The notes under the pieces were generated by a model. The model worked only from the letters and a program-made list of their open reading frames with translations, was not told the DNA's origin and made no database searches. This document shows positions 53,227 to 61,387 of a stretch of DNA of 64,000 nucleotides, piece by piece. The DNA is from Paraburkholderia aromaticivorans (GTDB lineage Bacteria; Pseudomonadota; Gammaproteobacteria; Burkholderiales; Burkholderiaceae): NCBI RefSeq assembly GCF_002278075.1, contig NZ_CP022994.1, positions 88,438 through 152,437 on the forward strand. Reading direction: 5' to 3'. Numbering within the stretch: the stretch's first letter is position 1; each line of letters starts with the position of its first letter. The translations under genes were made by a program, and so were the position numbers.

Positions 53227-53748
53227 TTACTTCATACGCGGAGCGCGTGGGCGGTCGGTTGGTGCCGGCGCACTCGCCGGGGCATCCTTTGTGCGCTGAT
53301 CCGGCGGATCGAGCGTGATCTGGATGTTTGGATTCAATCGACACGTGGCCTTCTGAATCGAGTCCCAATGCCTGAACGGCACGGTGCCGACGTTCAGCGG
53401 TTTTTCACTGAGCGCGATCTTCGCCGGGTAGGTCACGACCTTCATGTGTTCCCAGCCCGGCTCGTTGATGACCGATGCGATCAGGTCCGGTCGCTGCATC
53501 AGGAGCACGTGAGGTTTCGACGGGTCGAGCGTGCTCGTATCGACGCCCTCGTGCTCGAGCTGCCGTTTCAGGATTCCCTGCAGTTCGTCCATCATGCTCC
53601 GCGACAGCCGTTGGAACGTGATGAAGTCGTGCTGTGGCAGATCCTCCGGCTTCATCATGAGCGGATTCTGTTTCTGGTCCAGCTTGACCAGCAGATCTAT
53701 GACGGTGAACTGCAGGCGATTCTTGTCGGCATAGGCACGAGCCGCCAT
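53227..53748 (-). CDS. hypothetical protein
   Basis: A 173-residue product starting MAARAYADKNRLQFTVIDLL with MMDELQGILKRQLEHEGVDT and a Pro/Ala-rich C-terminus. AAGGAAGGA lies just before ATG 53748. The frame is open to an ATG at 53934, but that extra part contains a terminator hairpin at 53787-53812, so I prefer the shorter form. If the longer form is made (235 residues), the hairpin would act as an attenuator inside the gene. No family recognised. Confidence 0.6.
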   Translation of the reverse strand: MAARAYADKNRLQFTVIDLLVKLDQKQNPLMMKPEDLPQHDFITFQRLSRSMMDELQGILKRQLEHEGVDTSTLDPSKPHVLLMQRPDLIASVINEPGWEHMKVVTYPAKIALSEKPLNVGTVPFRHWDSIQKATCRLNPNIQITLDPPDQRTKDAPASAPAPTDRPRAPRMK

Positions 53749-53786
53749 GAATCCTTCCTGCTTGCTTTGGTATCCGTATAAAGCGG

Positions 53787-53812
53787 AAAAAGCCCCAGGA
53801 ACGGGGCTTTTC
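53787..53812. terminator. bidirectional terminator after the HTH regulator gene
   Basis: AAAAAGCCCCAGGAACGGGGCTTTTC forms a GCCCC/GGGGC stem with A and T tracts. It lies 100 bp past the regulator stop at 53912 and inside the open frame upstream of ATG 53748. Confidence 0.75.
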
Positions 53813-53911
53813 ATAGGCAAACCGCAATCCTTCAGCGCGATCACGCGCGGCGCCGCACCTTCGTAAAAGTACACCGTCGATAGTTCAATAATATGCTGTG
53901 AGTCGGGCTTC

Positions 53912-54451
53912 TCACTCGTTGTCACCAGTATCACCTTGTTTAGTCCAGCCCTGAATCAGCACTTTCTCGACGTGCTGTCGGTCGCCAACACTGCTCACTA
54001 CGTCAGCCATCGTCCGAAGAGTTTTCTTCGGCGTCAGCTTGAGCCGTCGCACTGCTTCGATCCAACGCATCACCGGCCGACCGGGCTTACCGTCATGCAA
54101 TAGCAAGCGATATACCGACGGCGGCGAACGTCCGATCAGCGTTGCGAACTTGTCGCGATCCTGCGGCGTGTCCTGCAGCCCGAGGAAGTCATAAAACTCC
54201 TTGACGTCGGGCGGCAGTTCTACGGGCGCTGATTCAGGGTGTTGCCGATACAAATGAAGGAGCATGGCCACTACCGGATCGGCGATCTGCTTTGCCGAGT
54301 TCTCAGCACTGGTCAGCTCCTCCCACTTCGCTTTCTGCAAGCCGAATGCGTCCGCTGCCGCAACTTTCGTCAGACCGTTCTCGATCCTCCAGCGCTCCAA
54401 GTCAGTTCCGCAGATTGGCTGAAGCTGTTCATTTTTCATATCCATACTCAT
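53912..54451 (-). CDS. helix-turn-helix DNA-binding regulator
   Basis: The 179-residue protein has an XRE-like N-terminal helix-turn-helix (LERWRIENGLTKVAAADAFG, LQKAKWEELTSAENSAKQIA) and a second possible one (RDKFATLIGRSPPSVYRLLL). It lies alone and divergent from the LPD7 protein gene and is a good candidate for regulating the transfer genes. Its own upstream region has an ATACGAAA motif at 54537-54544. Start choice between ATG 54451 and one two codons later is uncertain. Confidence 0.75.
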   Translation of the reverse strand: MSMDMKNEQLQPICGTDLERWRIENGLTKVAAADAFGLQKAKWEELTSAENSAKQIADPVVAMLLHLYRQHPESAPVELPPDVKEFYDFLGLQDTPQDRDKFATLIGRSPPSVYRLLLHDGKPGRPVMRWIEAVRRLKLTPKKTLRTMADVVSSVGDRQHVEKVLIQGWTKQGDTGDNE

Positions 54452-54661
54452 TCACGGAATGATAGCAAGGATGCCCCTCCGTGGGCAGTGTTTTCTAGGC
54501 ACTTCCCAAGGCGGGCTATTTTGAATAATATACACGATACGAAATTCGCGCGGCTAGGGTTCAGCCCCACGATCGGCTCACGGTAACAACTAGGCGTTTA
54601 ACGGCCTGTATGCGTCGTGACTTGAGGCGAACCCAGCCCTTCACTAACTAGGGAATGCCCT
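54452..54661. promoter_or_regulatory. divergent intergenic promoter region
   Basis: This 210-bp gap separates the regulator gene from the rightward LPD7 gene. It has an AT-rich patch (TTTTGAATAATATACACGAT) next to ATACGAAA, the most likely promoter of the leftward gene. The rightward promoter is not clear. Confidence 0.45.
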
Positions 54662-57109
54662 ATGAGCGCTGAGTCTGACGCAGTTATGCAGCAATTCCGC
54701 CAAGCGGTTTACGAGCGCTTGGTCAGTCCAGGAACGGGTTCTCAAGTGTCGCCCGAGGGCTCGATTGGGCAACGGTCTATTGCGTATCGAGATTGGCTTA
54801 TCACGGTCCGTAAGACGAAAGAATCGGAGGCCCTCGCACCCGACTTCGTGCGACATTGGGCCGTCGCTGACATGACCGCCTGGCATGCGATGCCAGGTGA
54901 TCGACACGAGCTTGCGGCCGATGACATCTTTCAAAATATTTCCGCAAACGTTTCATATGCGGAAATTCTTCAGACAATCGATGCAGAAATGGTCGATCGT
55001 GTCAAGACACTCTCCGCTGAGAACGATCGAAGGTCCGCCGAGAAGGAAGAACGGAAAGCGCGCGACTACGTGGATAGTCGTGCGGCACTTCTCGCCGAGC
55101 AACAGGCAGCGCTGCGCATCGCTGAATCGTTCAAAGATGCTGGGCGTGTCCCCGATGCCGAATGGGCACGACTCGGCCGTGCTGTCGATCGCGTGTATCT
55201 CGGCGGCGATCGCGCCGACCTAGGCGCGGCCCTCGAACTCGCGACGACGATGGCGCGCGTCGATACGACGCGGCCCTGCCCTTTTCCCGAAAGCGCAGTC
55301 CAACGGGCTTTCGAAGGCGAACGGGCATATCAGGCGTCGCGGGCGTCGGCGAATCACGAGGAAGTGATCGCCGATTTGGCCTTGCGAGCTGGCAATGAAG
55401 GCGATCCGGCACCGCGCTATGTTCTCGAACGTCGTCAGGCGGTCGAGCACTATGCGTTCGGTTTGGAGCTGCGCCTCAAAGCCCTTAGAGCAGCGAACGC
55501 CGATACGTTTGCGCTGCGAGAGACGCAGGATCTGCTGGCTGTCGCCCACGCGCGAGCGAAGTCGCTCGCGAGCGACAGCCCGGAGACCGCGAGCGCCGAG
55601 AAGACCGACGAGGCCATGCAAGCAGCAGCAGCTACCGCACCTGCCGCTGCGCCGGTCGCGGCGTCGCCGTTGCCTGCAGCGGAAGAAGCCGACGGCTTCG
55701 CTGGCGAGGCCAAGGACGGCGACGCCGACGACAAACCGTTCGATCCCGAGCTGGCGATCAGCAAGCTGCTCGAAAACGTCACGTACAAAGCTCAGAAGGA
55801 CGGCAGCGTCCTCTACATGGTGAGTGAGCGCCCGGCGTTCATCGATCACGGTCAACAGATCGTGATGGCTAGCAAGGCGAATGAAGATGAAGAAGCGATC
55901 CTTGCCGCGATTCTGCTCGCGAAGGAGAAGTACGGCGGCTCGTTCGAGTTGACGGGTAGCGAGGCGTTTCAGCGGCACGCGATCGAGATCATGCTCAAGC
56001 ATAAGGTCGACGTGACGTTGAAGAACCCGCAACAGGACGCGCTTCGCCGCGAGCTCTCGAAGGCCGCGGGTGAGGAGCCGAAGCTGCCGGAAGCGCAGGA
56101 AGGGGCGGGACCGAAGCCGCTCATCGGCAAGCCGGCTAACGGCGATCAGGAAGCGGGAAACGCGCCCGTGACGGCCTCGCCGTCAGATGCAGCGGATGAC
56201 GCGCCGGCGAGCCGCCTAGCGGCCGATCTGCTCCCCGTGCGCGCGCTCGATTGGTGGTCCGTGCAGCGCGAAGCGATCCAGGTGTGGGCTAAGAGCGATG
56301 ACGAGCTCAAGACCGACCTCGAGCAACTCGGGCCGCAGCCCTCCTCCGATCTCATTTACTGGTTCGACAAGGCTGGGAAGCCTTGCGATCCGCCGGCGGA
56401 CGCCGACGGCTATCTAGCGAACATGAAATCTGAACCGGCCGGCTTTGTATCCGGTTCGGAATCCGAATTGCGCGTGCGCGACGCAATGGGCAATGGTGAA
56501 GTTAGCGCGAAATCGTCTAACAGTGAGGTAACTGCTATGAGTGACAATCAGGCATCAAAAGAGAACGAGCCGAAATTGATCTTGCGCGGTGTGCGCAAGC
56601 TCGACAATGGCGAGTTCGACACGACGGCGCTGCTGTTCAAGGGCAATGGCGACTATCTGCAGGGCTTCATCAAGGTCGGCGACGAGAAGCACCAGGTGAT
56701 CGCGCACATGAACGAGCGCAAGAACCCTGATCCCGAGACCGGCGAGATCAAGCCGAACTTCCTGAAGCTCGTCGAGCCGCATGGCAATGGCGACGACACG
56801 AACTGGAAGGAACTCGGGTTCGGTAACGCCGTGAACCGTCGCTCGGACGGGAAACCCGTATACTTCGACGAAGTGTTGTTCAGCGTCGGGAACGAAGTCA
56901 TCAAAGCGCGGATCACGAAGAACGTCGACGACGAGCTGCACCGGAAGCTGGGCTTTCAGGAGGCGCGTCAAGCGCGTCCGAAAGACGACAGCAAGAGCAG
57001 CGCGGCTCCGGGAGAAGCGAGCCCAAAACCGACGGCGCCGGCAGCCAAAGCAAAGGAGGACGCGGCCGGCGCTCCAAAAGCACGCCGTAGTTCGCGCGCT
57101 AAGGCTTGA
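54662..57109 (+). CDS. large LPD7-domain protein of the transfer region
   Basis: The 815-residue protein has a helical N-terminal half and an LPD7-type domain near residues 370-460 (KDGSVLYMVSERPAFIDHGQ, AKEKYGGSFELTGSEAFQRH, IEIMLKHKVDVTLKNPQQDA). The same domain ends the relaxase of this window, so the two may act together on transferred DNA or in the recipient. The last ~190 residues (from MSDNQASKENEPKLILRGVR) form a separate basic-tailed domain. An internal ATG at 56537 with GAGG upstream could yield that domain alone. Function is unknown. Confidence 0.75.
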   Translation: MSAESDAVMQQFRQAVYERLVSPGTGSQVSPEGSIGQRSIAYRDWLITVRKTKESEALAPDFVRHWAVADMTAWHAMPGDRHELAADDIFQNISANVSYAEILQTIDAEMVDRVKTLSAENDRRSAEKEERKARDYVDSRAALLAEQQAALRIAESFKDAGRVPDAEWARLGRAVDRVYLGGDRADLGAALELATTMARVDTTRPCPFPESAVQRAFEGERAYQASRASANHEEVIADLALRAGNEGDPAPRYVLERRQAVEHYAFGLELRLKALRAANADTFALRETQDLLAVAHARAKSLASDSPETASAEKTDEAMQAAAATAPAAAPVAASPLPAAEEADGFAGEAKDGDADDKPFDPELAISKLLENVTYKAQKDGSVLYMVSERPAFIDHGQQIVMASKANEDEEAILAAILLAKEKYGGSFELTGSEAFQRHAIEIMLKHKVDVTLKNPQQDALRRELSKAAGEEPKLPEAQEGAGPKPLIGKPANGDQEAGNAPVTASPSDAADDAPASRLAADLLPVRALDWWSVQREAIQVWAKSDDELKTDLEQLGPQPSSDLIYWFDKAGKPCDPPADADGYLANMKSEPAGFVSGSESELRVRDAMGNGEVSAKSSNSEVTAMSDNQASKENEPKLILRGVRKLDNGEFDTTALLFKGNGDYLQGFIKVGDEKHQVIAHMNERKNPDPETGEIKPNFLKLVEPHGNGDDTNWKELGFGNAVNRRSDGKPVYFDEVLFSVGNEVIKARITKNVDDELHRKLGFQEARQARPKDDSKSSAAPGEASPKPTAPAAKAKEDAAGAPKARRSSRAKA

Positions 57110-57145
57110 CGCCGTGCCGCCTGTTAATCCATCGAGGGAATCGCC

Positions 57146-57634
57146 ATGAAAATCTATGTACGCGCGTTATTCGTGCTGTTGCTGTGCTCTGCTGTCAGCG
57201 TACAGGCAGCGACCTGCCGAAGCGGCAGCGCTGCTGCGCAAGGCAGTCAGAGCGGTTACGATCGGGATAAACAGGCTGCGCAGCAGACTGCCCAAAGCGA
57301 ACGGTCCTCCTCGGACATTCTTGGAAAATGCGTGGGCGGTATCACTTCGGTGCTTACCGCCCCGCAATTCCCGTCCCTCTCTGACATCTTCGACCAGATC
57401 AAGAATAAGGTCTGCCAGATCGCAAGTGATCAGGTCAACGGCGTCGTCGGTGACGTCAATGGCCAGATCAACGGCGTGATGAACGGCATCAACGGCCAGG
57501 TCAGCAGTGCTGTGAATGGCACGGGCGCTGGCCAGATAGTTGGCAGCGTGCCGCAGATCAGTGGCCCGTCGTTGCAGCAGACCAGTGCAGGGTCGTCGCA
57601 ATCGTCGGCCTTCTGGAGCAATATCTGGAAATGA
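57146..57634 (+). CDS. exported hypothetical protein
   Basis: A 162-residue product with a signal peptide (MKIYVRALFVLLLCSAVSVQ) and a mature part rich in Ser, Gln and Gly, with a repeated pattern QVNGVVGDVNGQINGVMNGI. GAGGGAA precedes the ATG. Two cysteines (GKCVGGI, NKVCQIA) could form a disulfide. It follows the LPD7 gene by 36 bp, ends in a terminator, and is probably a periplasmic or surface component of transfer. Family not known. Confidence 0.65.
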   Translation: MKIYVRALFVLLLCSAVSVQAATCRSGSAAAQGSQSGYDRDKQAAQQTAQSERSSSDILGKCVGGITSVLTAPQFPSLSDIFDQIKNKVCQIASDQVNGVVGDVNGQINGVMNGINGQVSSAVNGTGAGQIVGSVPQISGPSLQQTSAGSSQSSAFWSNIWK

Positions 57635-57655
57635 CGATCCAATCGCGATCCTGCC

Positions 57656-57683
57656 AAAAGGCCACTTCGGTGGCCTTTTCTTT
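57656..57683 (+). terminator. terminator of the LPD7 operon
   Basis: AAAAGGCCACTTCGGTGGCC followed by TTTTCTTTT. Confidence 0.88.
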
Positions 57684-57719
57684 TGCCCGGCGCCAGCGCG
57701 CGAGCGACCTCTGCCGGGC

Positions 57720-57747
57720 AAAAAAAAACCGGCCACAAGGGCCGGCG
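57720..57747 (-). terminator. terminator of the leftward traH-K-like operon
   Basis: Read leftward, CCGGCCCTTGTGGCCGG is followed by a run of at least nine T. It lies about 50 bp past the stop at 57796. Confidence 0.85.
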
Positions 57748-57795
57748 AGAAGTCCTCTAGCGTTATCCGAGGGCCGTGCTAGAGGCTGAGAGACA

Positions 57796-58398
57796 TCATG
57801 GCCGCGGCGCGCGGCTGGACGATCGGTTCGGCGCGTTTCGCAGGTCGGCGGGTGCGAACAAATCCGCGTAGCAGATCGGCCCTTGGGTCGCTCCGGCCGT
57901 GCGATGCAGCAGCTCGGCCGACTCGCGCCCGTGGACCTGCACCGGAAACGAGGGAGCGCCATTGGAGATGAGCCAGAAGCTCCGCGTGATTCCGTTGGTG
58001 AAGCCGATGTGCGTGCGGCCGCGCTCGTCGTTCCATGCGCCGACGTCGGCGAGCGGTACCGGATTGGAACTGCCTTGCGCGAATCCGTCGACCGCATACG
58101 CATACTTGTAGTCGCGCGGCATCTGCGAGCGCAAAACGCACTGCTCGTCGCTGCGCAACCATGCGAGGTAGAAGGCGTCGGCGTCGACATGCACCGCGAA
58201 CATCTCGTTTCCGATGTGGCCAGCGGATGCCGACATGTAACGATCGGCCTGACCTGGTACAGGGATGCGCCATACGGCGCGATCGTGGCCGAGCTGGTGA
58301 ATGTTGCACGCCTTCGCGCGTGGCGAGGCTGCGACTTGGCGCTCGAGGTTGCGAATCTCGCTCGCACGCGCAATGGAAATGCGGATTCGCTCGAGCAT
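57796..58398 (-). CDS. hypothetical protein in the traL position
   Basis: A 200-residue product starting MLERIRISIARASEIRNLER. Its middle (GNEMFAVHVDADAFYLAWLR, YKYAYAVDGFAQGSSNPVPL, RSFWLISNGAPSFPVQV) is probably beta-rich. The ATG at 58398 overlaps the IcmT-like stop (TGATG), which fixes the start. In IncI plasmids traL follows traK at this place, but I see no clear similarity. Confidence 0.65.
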   Translation of the reverse strand: MLERIRISIARASEIRNLERQVAASPRAKACNIHQLGHDRAVWRIPVPGQADRYMSASAGHIGNEMFAVHVDADAFYLAWLRSDEQCVLRSQMPRDYKYAYAVDGFAQGSSNPVPLADVGAWNDERGRTHIGFTNGITRSFWLISNGAPSFPVQVHGRESAELLHRTAGATQGPICYADLFAPADLRNAPNRSSSRAPRP

Positions 58399-58667
58399 CA
58401 CTCGTGATCCTGGAAGCGGTTGCGATACCACCACGGACGGGCGTAGATGCGCGAACCGCGCAGCAGGTGCAGGAACTTCTGCCATAGGACCTTGAACGTG
58501 AGGCCGAACTTCGCCAGCACGGCGAAGAACACGATCACGCCCACGGCGGTCCAGAAGGTCCACCAACGCATGTGGAACAGCCAAACGAAGATGGGCATGT
58601 ACGCGATGCAGGGAATGCCGAGCAACGTCGGTGTCTGCGAAGCGTGGCGCCAGATGGAGATGCTCAT
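58398..58667 (-). CDS. traK: IcmT/TraK-family inner-membrane protein
   Basis: The 89-residue protein has two hydrophobic segments (LLGIPCIAYMPIFVWLFHMR, WTFWTAVGVIVFFAVLAKFG) and ends with the conserved LLRGSRIYARPWWYRNRF of IcmT and TraK. It is a small component of the type IVB secretion complex. Its start overlaps the stop of the DotB-like gene. Confidence 0.88.
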   Translation of the reverse strand: MSISIWRHASQTPTLLGIPCIAYMPIFVWLFHMRWWTFWTAVGVIVFFAVLAKFGLTFKVLWQKFLHLLRGSRIYARPWWYRNRFQDHE

Positions 58668-59827
58668 GCTGCCTCCTGCGAACGGATACGGAATGCTTTA
58701 TGGCCGGCCAGTTCGATGAATTCGCTCTTGTCGATACGGCCAGCCTCGTAGAGAGCCCAAGCCTTATCGTCCAGCGTCGCCTTTTGGGACTCCAGACGTG
58801 CGCGGATTATCGGTGCCCATTGGTCGTAAGGCTGCATTTGCAACTCGTTCTTGAAGTCGCGATCGAATATCACGAACTCACGAACGGCAACGCGCTTACC
58901 GTCAGTTGTCTTGAGCAGGCGCTGCACGACAATGACACGCAGGCAGCCGAGCAGACGCGAAGCGACGGCCGACTGCTGTTGCGGTGGATAGACCTGAATC
59001 GCGCGGTTGATCGTCTCGGCGCACGACTCGGTGTGCATGGTGCCGTAGGTCAAGTGACCGGTCAGACCAGCCTCGATCGCAGCGTCGATCGTCTCAAGGT
59101 CGCGCATTTCGCCGATGCCGATGATGCTCGGCTTGCGGCGCATGGCATTGCGCAGGCCAGTGGCGAAACTCTCGATGTCGCGACCAACTTGAGCTTGGTG
59201 CGGCTGCGGGCCTTTCCAGTGCGCACCGCCGAGCACGAATTCGATCGGGTCTTCGTAGGTGATGACCTTGCGGTCCGGCATGTAGATGCCGGCATAGCCG
59301 TAGACACCGGATTGAAGTGTGGTCTTGCCCGAGCCGGTCGGGCCGCAGACGAGAACGAGGCCCATGCCGGGATAGAACGCCTCAAACAGCTCCTGCTCGA
59401 TGCCCATCTTGGTGATGTCGGGCAAATCGAACGGGATCAGGCGCATGGTGATCGCGTAGGCCATGTCGAACCGTGCCACGCGACCCTGGATGAAGTTGCA
59501 GCGGAAACGAAGGAACTTGCCGCGCTCGATGCCAAGCTCTTCCCCGGCGAGCTCCAATGAGCGGTCCGCGCCGTGACCGCCACGCACATTGTTCTCGACC
59601 TCGGCCTGCCACACTGAACTGAGCAGGCTGGATAGATGGCCCTGCTTGATCGTGTGGGTGCTCGCCTGCCGCTGACGACCGTGAATTTCGACCCATGCGT
59701 AATCGCCGCCCTGCACGAGAATGTCCGAGACGCCATAATCCGAGCAATATTTCAAGAAGTGCTTGAAAGTATGCGCGGTCACGTCGCCCCGAAAATCGTA
59801 GGGCTCGAACTGGATGAGTTCACTCAT
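58664..59827 (-). CDS. traJ: DotB/TraJ-family secretion ATPase
   Basis: The 387-residue protein shows Walker A VLVCGPTGSGKTTLQSGVYG, an Asp box (VITYEDPIEFVLGG), Walker B SIIGIGEMRDLETIDAA and the His box GHLTYGTMHTESCAETINR. It is the hexameric cytoplasmic motor of type IVB systems, related to PilT. ATG 59827 overlaps the DotC-like stop; the 44 codons open upstream are shadow sequence. Confidence 0.95.
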   Translation of the reverse strand: MSELIQFEPYDFRGDVTAHTFKHFLKYCSDYGVSDILVQGGDYAWVEIHGRQRQASTHTIKQGHLSSLLSSVWQAEVENNVRGGHGADRSLELAGEELGIERGKFLRFRCNFIQGRVARFDMAYAITMRLIPFDLPDITKMGIEQELFEAFYPGMGLVLVCGPTGSGKTTLQSGVYGYAGIYMPDRKVITYEDPIEFVLGGAHWKGPQPHQAQVGRDIESFATGLRNAMRRKPSIIGIGEMRDLETIDAAIEAGLTGHLTYGTMHTESCAETINRAIQVYPPQQQSAVASRLLGCLRVIVVQRLLKTTDGKRVAVREFVIFDRDFKNELQMQPYDQWAPIIRARLESQKATLDDKAWALYEAGRIDKSEFIELAGHKAFRIRSQEAA

Positions 59828-60849
59828 TTCTCGTCGTCGCCAAGCGGTCGGCCTTCGATCTGCGTTGCCGGTGGTTTGGCAGCAGGCGCAGTGCCCGACT
59901 GCGGAACTGGTGCGACCTTCGGCGCGGGCTGTTCGCCGCGATTGACGGTTGGGCTCCACTTGTTCGGGTTCGTTTCGAACGTTGCCTTGCTCGTCACGCG
60001 GCGCAGGGTATCGCCGAGCATGAGTTGCCGGCCGTCACCAGTGACCGTCTGACGGGATTCAGCGACGCGCGTAGTGGAGATCATGCCCTCCTGCACGAGC
60101 GTCGAGTACCGCACCATGCCGGTGTAGTCACGCGTGAGCCGGTTGAAATTGGCGGCAAGGATCGCATCCGCCTGCTGTTCACCTGCGCTCCACCCGTTCT
60201 TGACTGCATCGCGCCAAACAGCCTCTTCGTTGCCGTTCTGCGGCCGAGTATCGAAGGTCGGAAGATCGACACCGCCCTTCATCGGGAGCCCGACAAACAG
60301 GTAGTCTCGCCACGTCGGCGGAACGCTGACGAAGCGCTCTTCCTTCTCGATCTTGTAGACGCGATTCGCGGTGCGAATCTGGTCGGGCGAGAACGACGAC
60401 AGTTCGCGGGCCTCGACGATAACCGGAGGAATGGTGCCGTTGCGGTTGATGAGCGGCGAGAACTGGAAGATGGTATCGAGGTTCTCGGCGCGTGCGTTGA
60501 GCGCGTCGCGAAGTACGCGCGCACGTGCGGCCATGCCGCCGCGGAAGCCTACCGTCTTGCCGGCTTCGGTGAGCATCTGCATGCGCAGATCCGTGAGGCC
60601 GGTGGTCGCCTTCGACGGCGGATTCAGGAGCGAATCAAGCGTGACCGGCTGATCTTCAGGTGCCGGCGTCGACGCCTGAGCTTCGGGTGCCGGCGCAGCC
60701 GGCGCCTGAGCGACCGGGGCCGATGCCGAGGACGCTGTTGCCGGCGTTTGCGCCTGCTGGGCCGATGCGGCGGCCGGGGCTTGGGTCTCGGCAGCATGTG
60801 CCATGCTGGCCACGAGGAGCGGGATCGCCGCGACGACAAAGCGCTTCAT
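59824..60849 (-). CDS. traI: DotC/TraI-family transfer protein
   Basis: A 341-residue exported protein (signal MKRFVVAAIPLLVASMAHA) with an Ala/Pro-rich linker, then the DotC domain: MAARARVLRDALNARAENLD, PPVIVEARELSSFSPDQIRT, VPPTWRDYLFVGL and GWSAGEQQADAILAANFNRL. DotC helps DotD place the DotH channel in the outer membrane. The usual DotC lipobox is not evident; the signal looks like a Sec type with AHA cleavage. Confidence 0.92.
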   Translation of the reverse strand: MKRFVVAAIPLLVASMAHAAETQAPAAASAQQAQTPATASSASAPVAQAPAAPAPEAQASTPAPEDQPVTLDSLLNPPSKATTGLTDLRMQMLTEAGKTVGFRGGMAARARVLRDALNARAENLDTIFQFSPLINRNGTIPPVIVEARELSSFSPDQIRTANRVYKIEKEERFVSVPPTWRDYLFVGLPMKGGVDLPTFDTRPQNGNEEAVWRDAVKNGWSAGEQQADAILAANFNRLTRDYTGMVRYSTLVQEGMISTTRVAESRQTVTGDGRQLMLGDTLRRVTSKATFETNPNKWSPTVNRGEQPAPKVAPVPQSGTAPAAKPPATQIEGRPLGDDEK

Positions 60850-60864
60850 GATCGTCTCCCCGTA

Positions 60865-61320
60865 TCAGGACTGCGGACGGTTGTATTGCAGTACCAGCTT
60901 ATCCGGGTACTGCGTGACATCGGCGCGGTAGCCGATCTGCGCCCGGACCATCTGCATCACGGCGTCGTAAGACGCGTCCTTGACGTCGATGTTGACCGGC
61001 AGCGGCATGCGCAAGCCCATGAACGAGAACGCGAGTCCGCGATCGTGCGCGAGCTTGTTCAGGAGCTGCAGGGCGTCGCCCTGCCACGAGAGTGTGACGC
61101 GGTGCTGATCGTCGACGATCGACACTGGCAACTTCGTGGTCGCCTGATTCAGCGCACCGGCCTGATACAGGTCGGCCTGCGCAGATTGGATCTTCTGCGA
61201 GGCGTCGAGGATCTGGCGATCGATTTCGGTTTGAGCGTTGTCGGTCTTCGGCTGGGTCGCGCAGCCAGTGAGCGCGAGGCCGATCAGCAAACCGGCAAGG
61301 GTGTAACGCGGCATAGCCAT
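60865..61320 (-). CDS. traH: DotD/TraH-family lipoprotein
   Basis: The 151-residue lipoprotein has a lipobox in LLIGLALTGCATQP and the DotD domain (LPVSIVDDQHRVTLSWQGDA, LAFSFMGLRMPLPVNIDVKD, VMQMVRAQIGYRADVTQYPD). AGGAGGG precedes ATG 61320. It is the first gene of the traH-I-J-K-like operon. The order equals that of IncI plasmids such as R64. Confidence 0.9.
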   Translation of the reverse strand: MAMPRYTLAGLLIGLALTGCATQPKTDNAQTEIDRQILDASQKIQSAQADLYQAGALNQATTKLPVSIVDDQHRVTLSWQGDALQLLNKLAHDRGLAFSFMGLRMPLPVNIDVKDASYDAVMQMVRAQIGYRADVTQYPDKLVLQYNRPQS

Positions 61321-61339
61321 AGGTGGCCCTCCTTTTAAA

Positions 61340-61366
61340 TTTCGTATTAAGGTTACTATACAAAAC
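61340..61366 (-). promoter_or_regulatory. promoter of the traH-K-like operon
   Basis: Read leftward, TTTTGTATAGTAACC contains a -10 (TATAGT at 61355-61360), then ATACGAAA at 61347-61340 and the ribosome site. ATACGAAA just downstream of the -10 is a possible operator. Confidence 0.5.
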
Positions 61367-61387
61367 CGAAGAGGGCAATGAAAGGGG

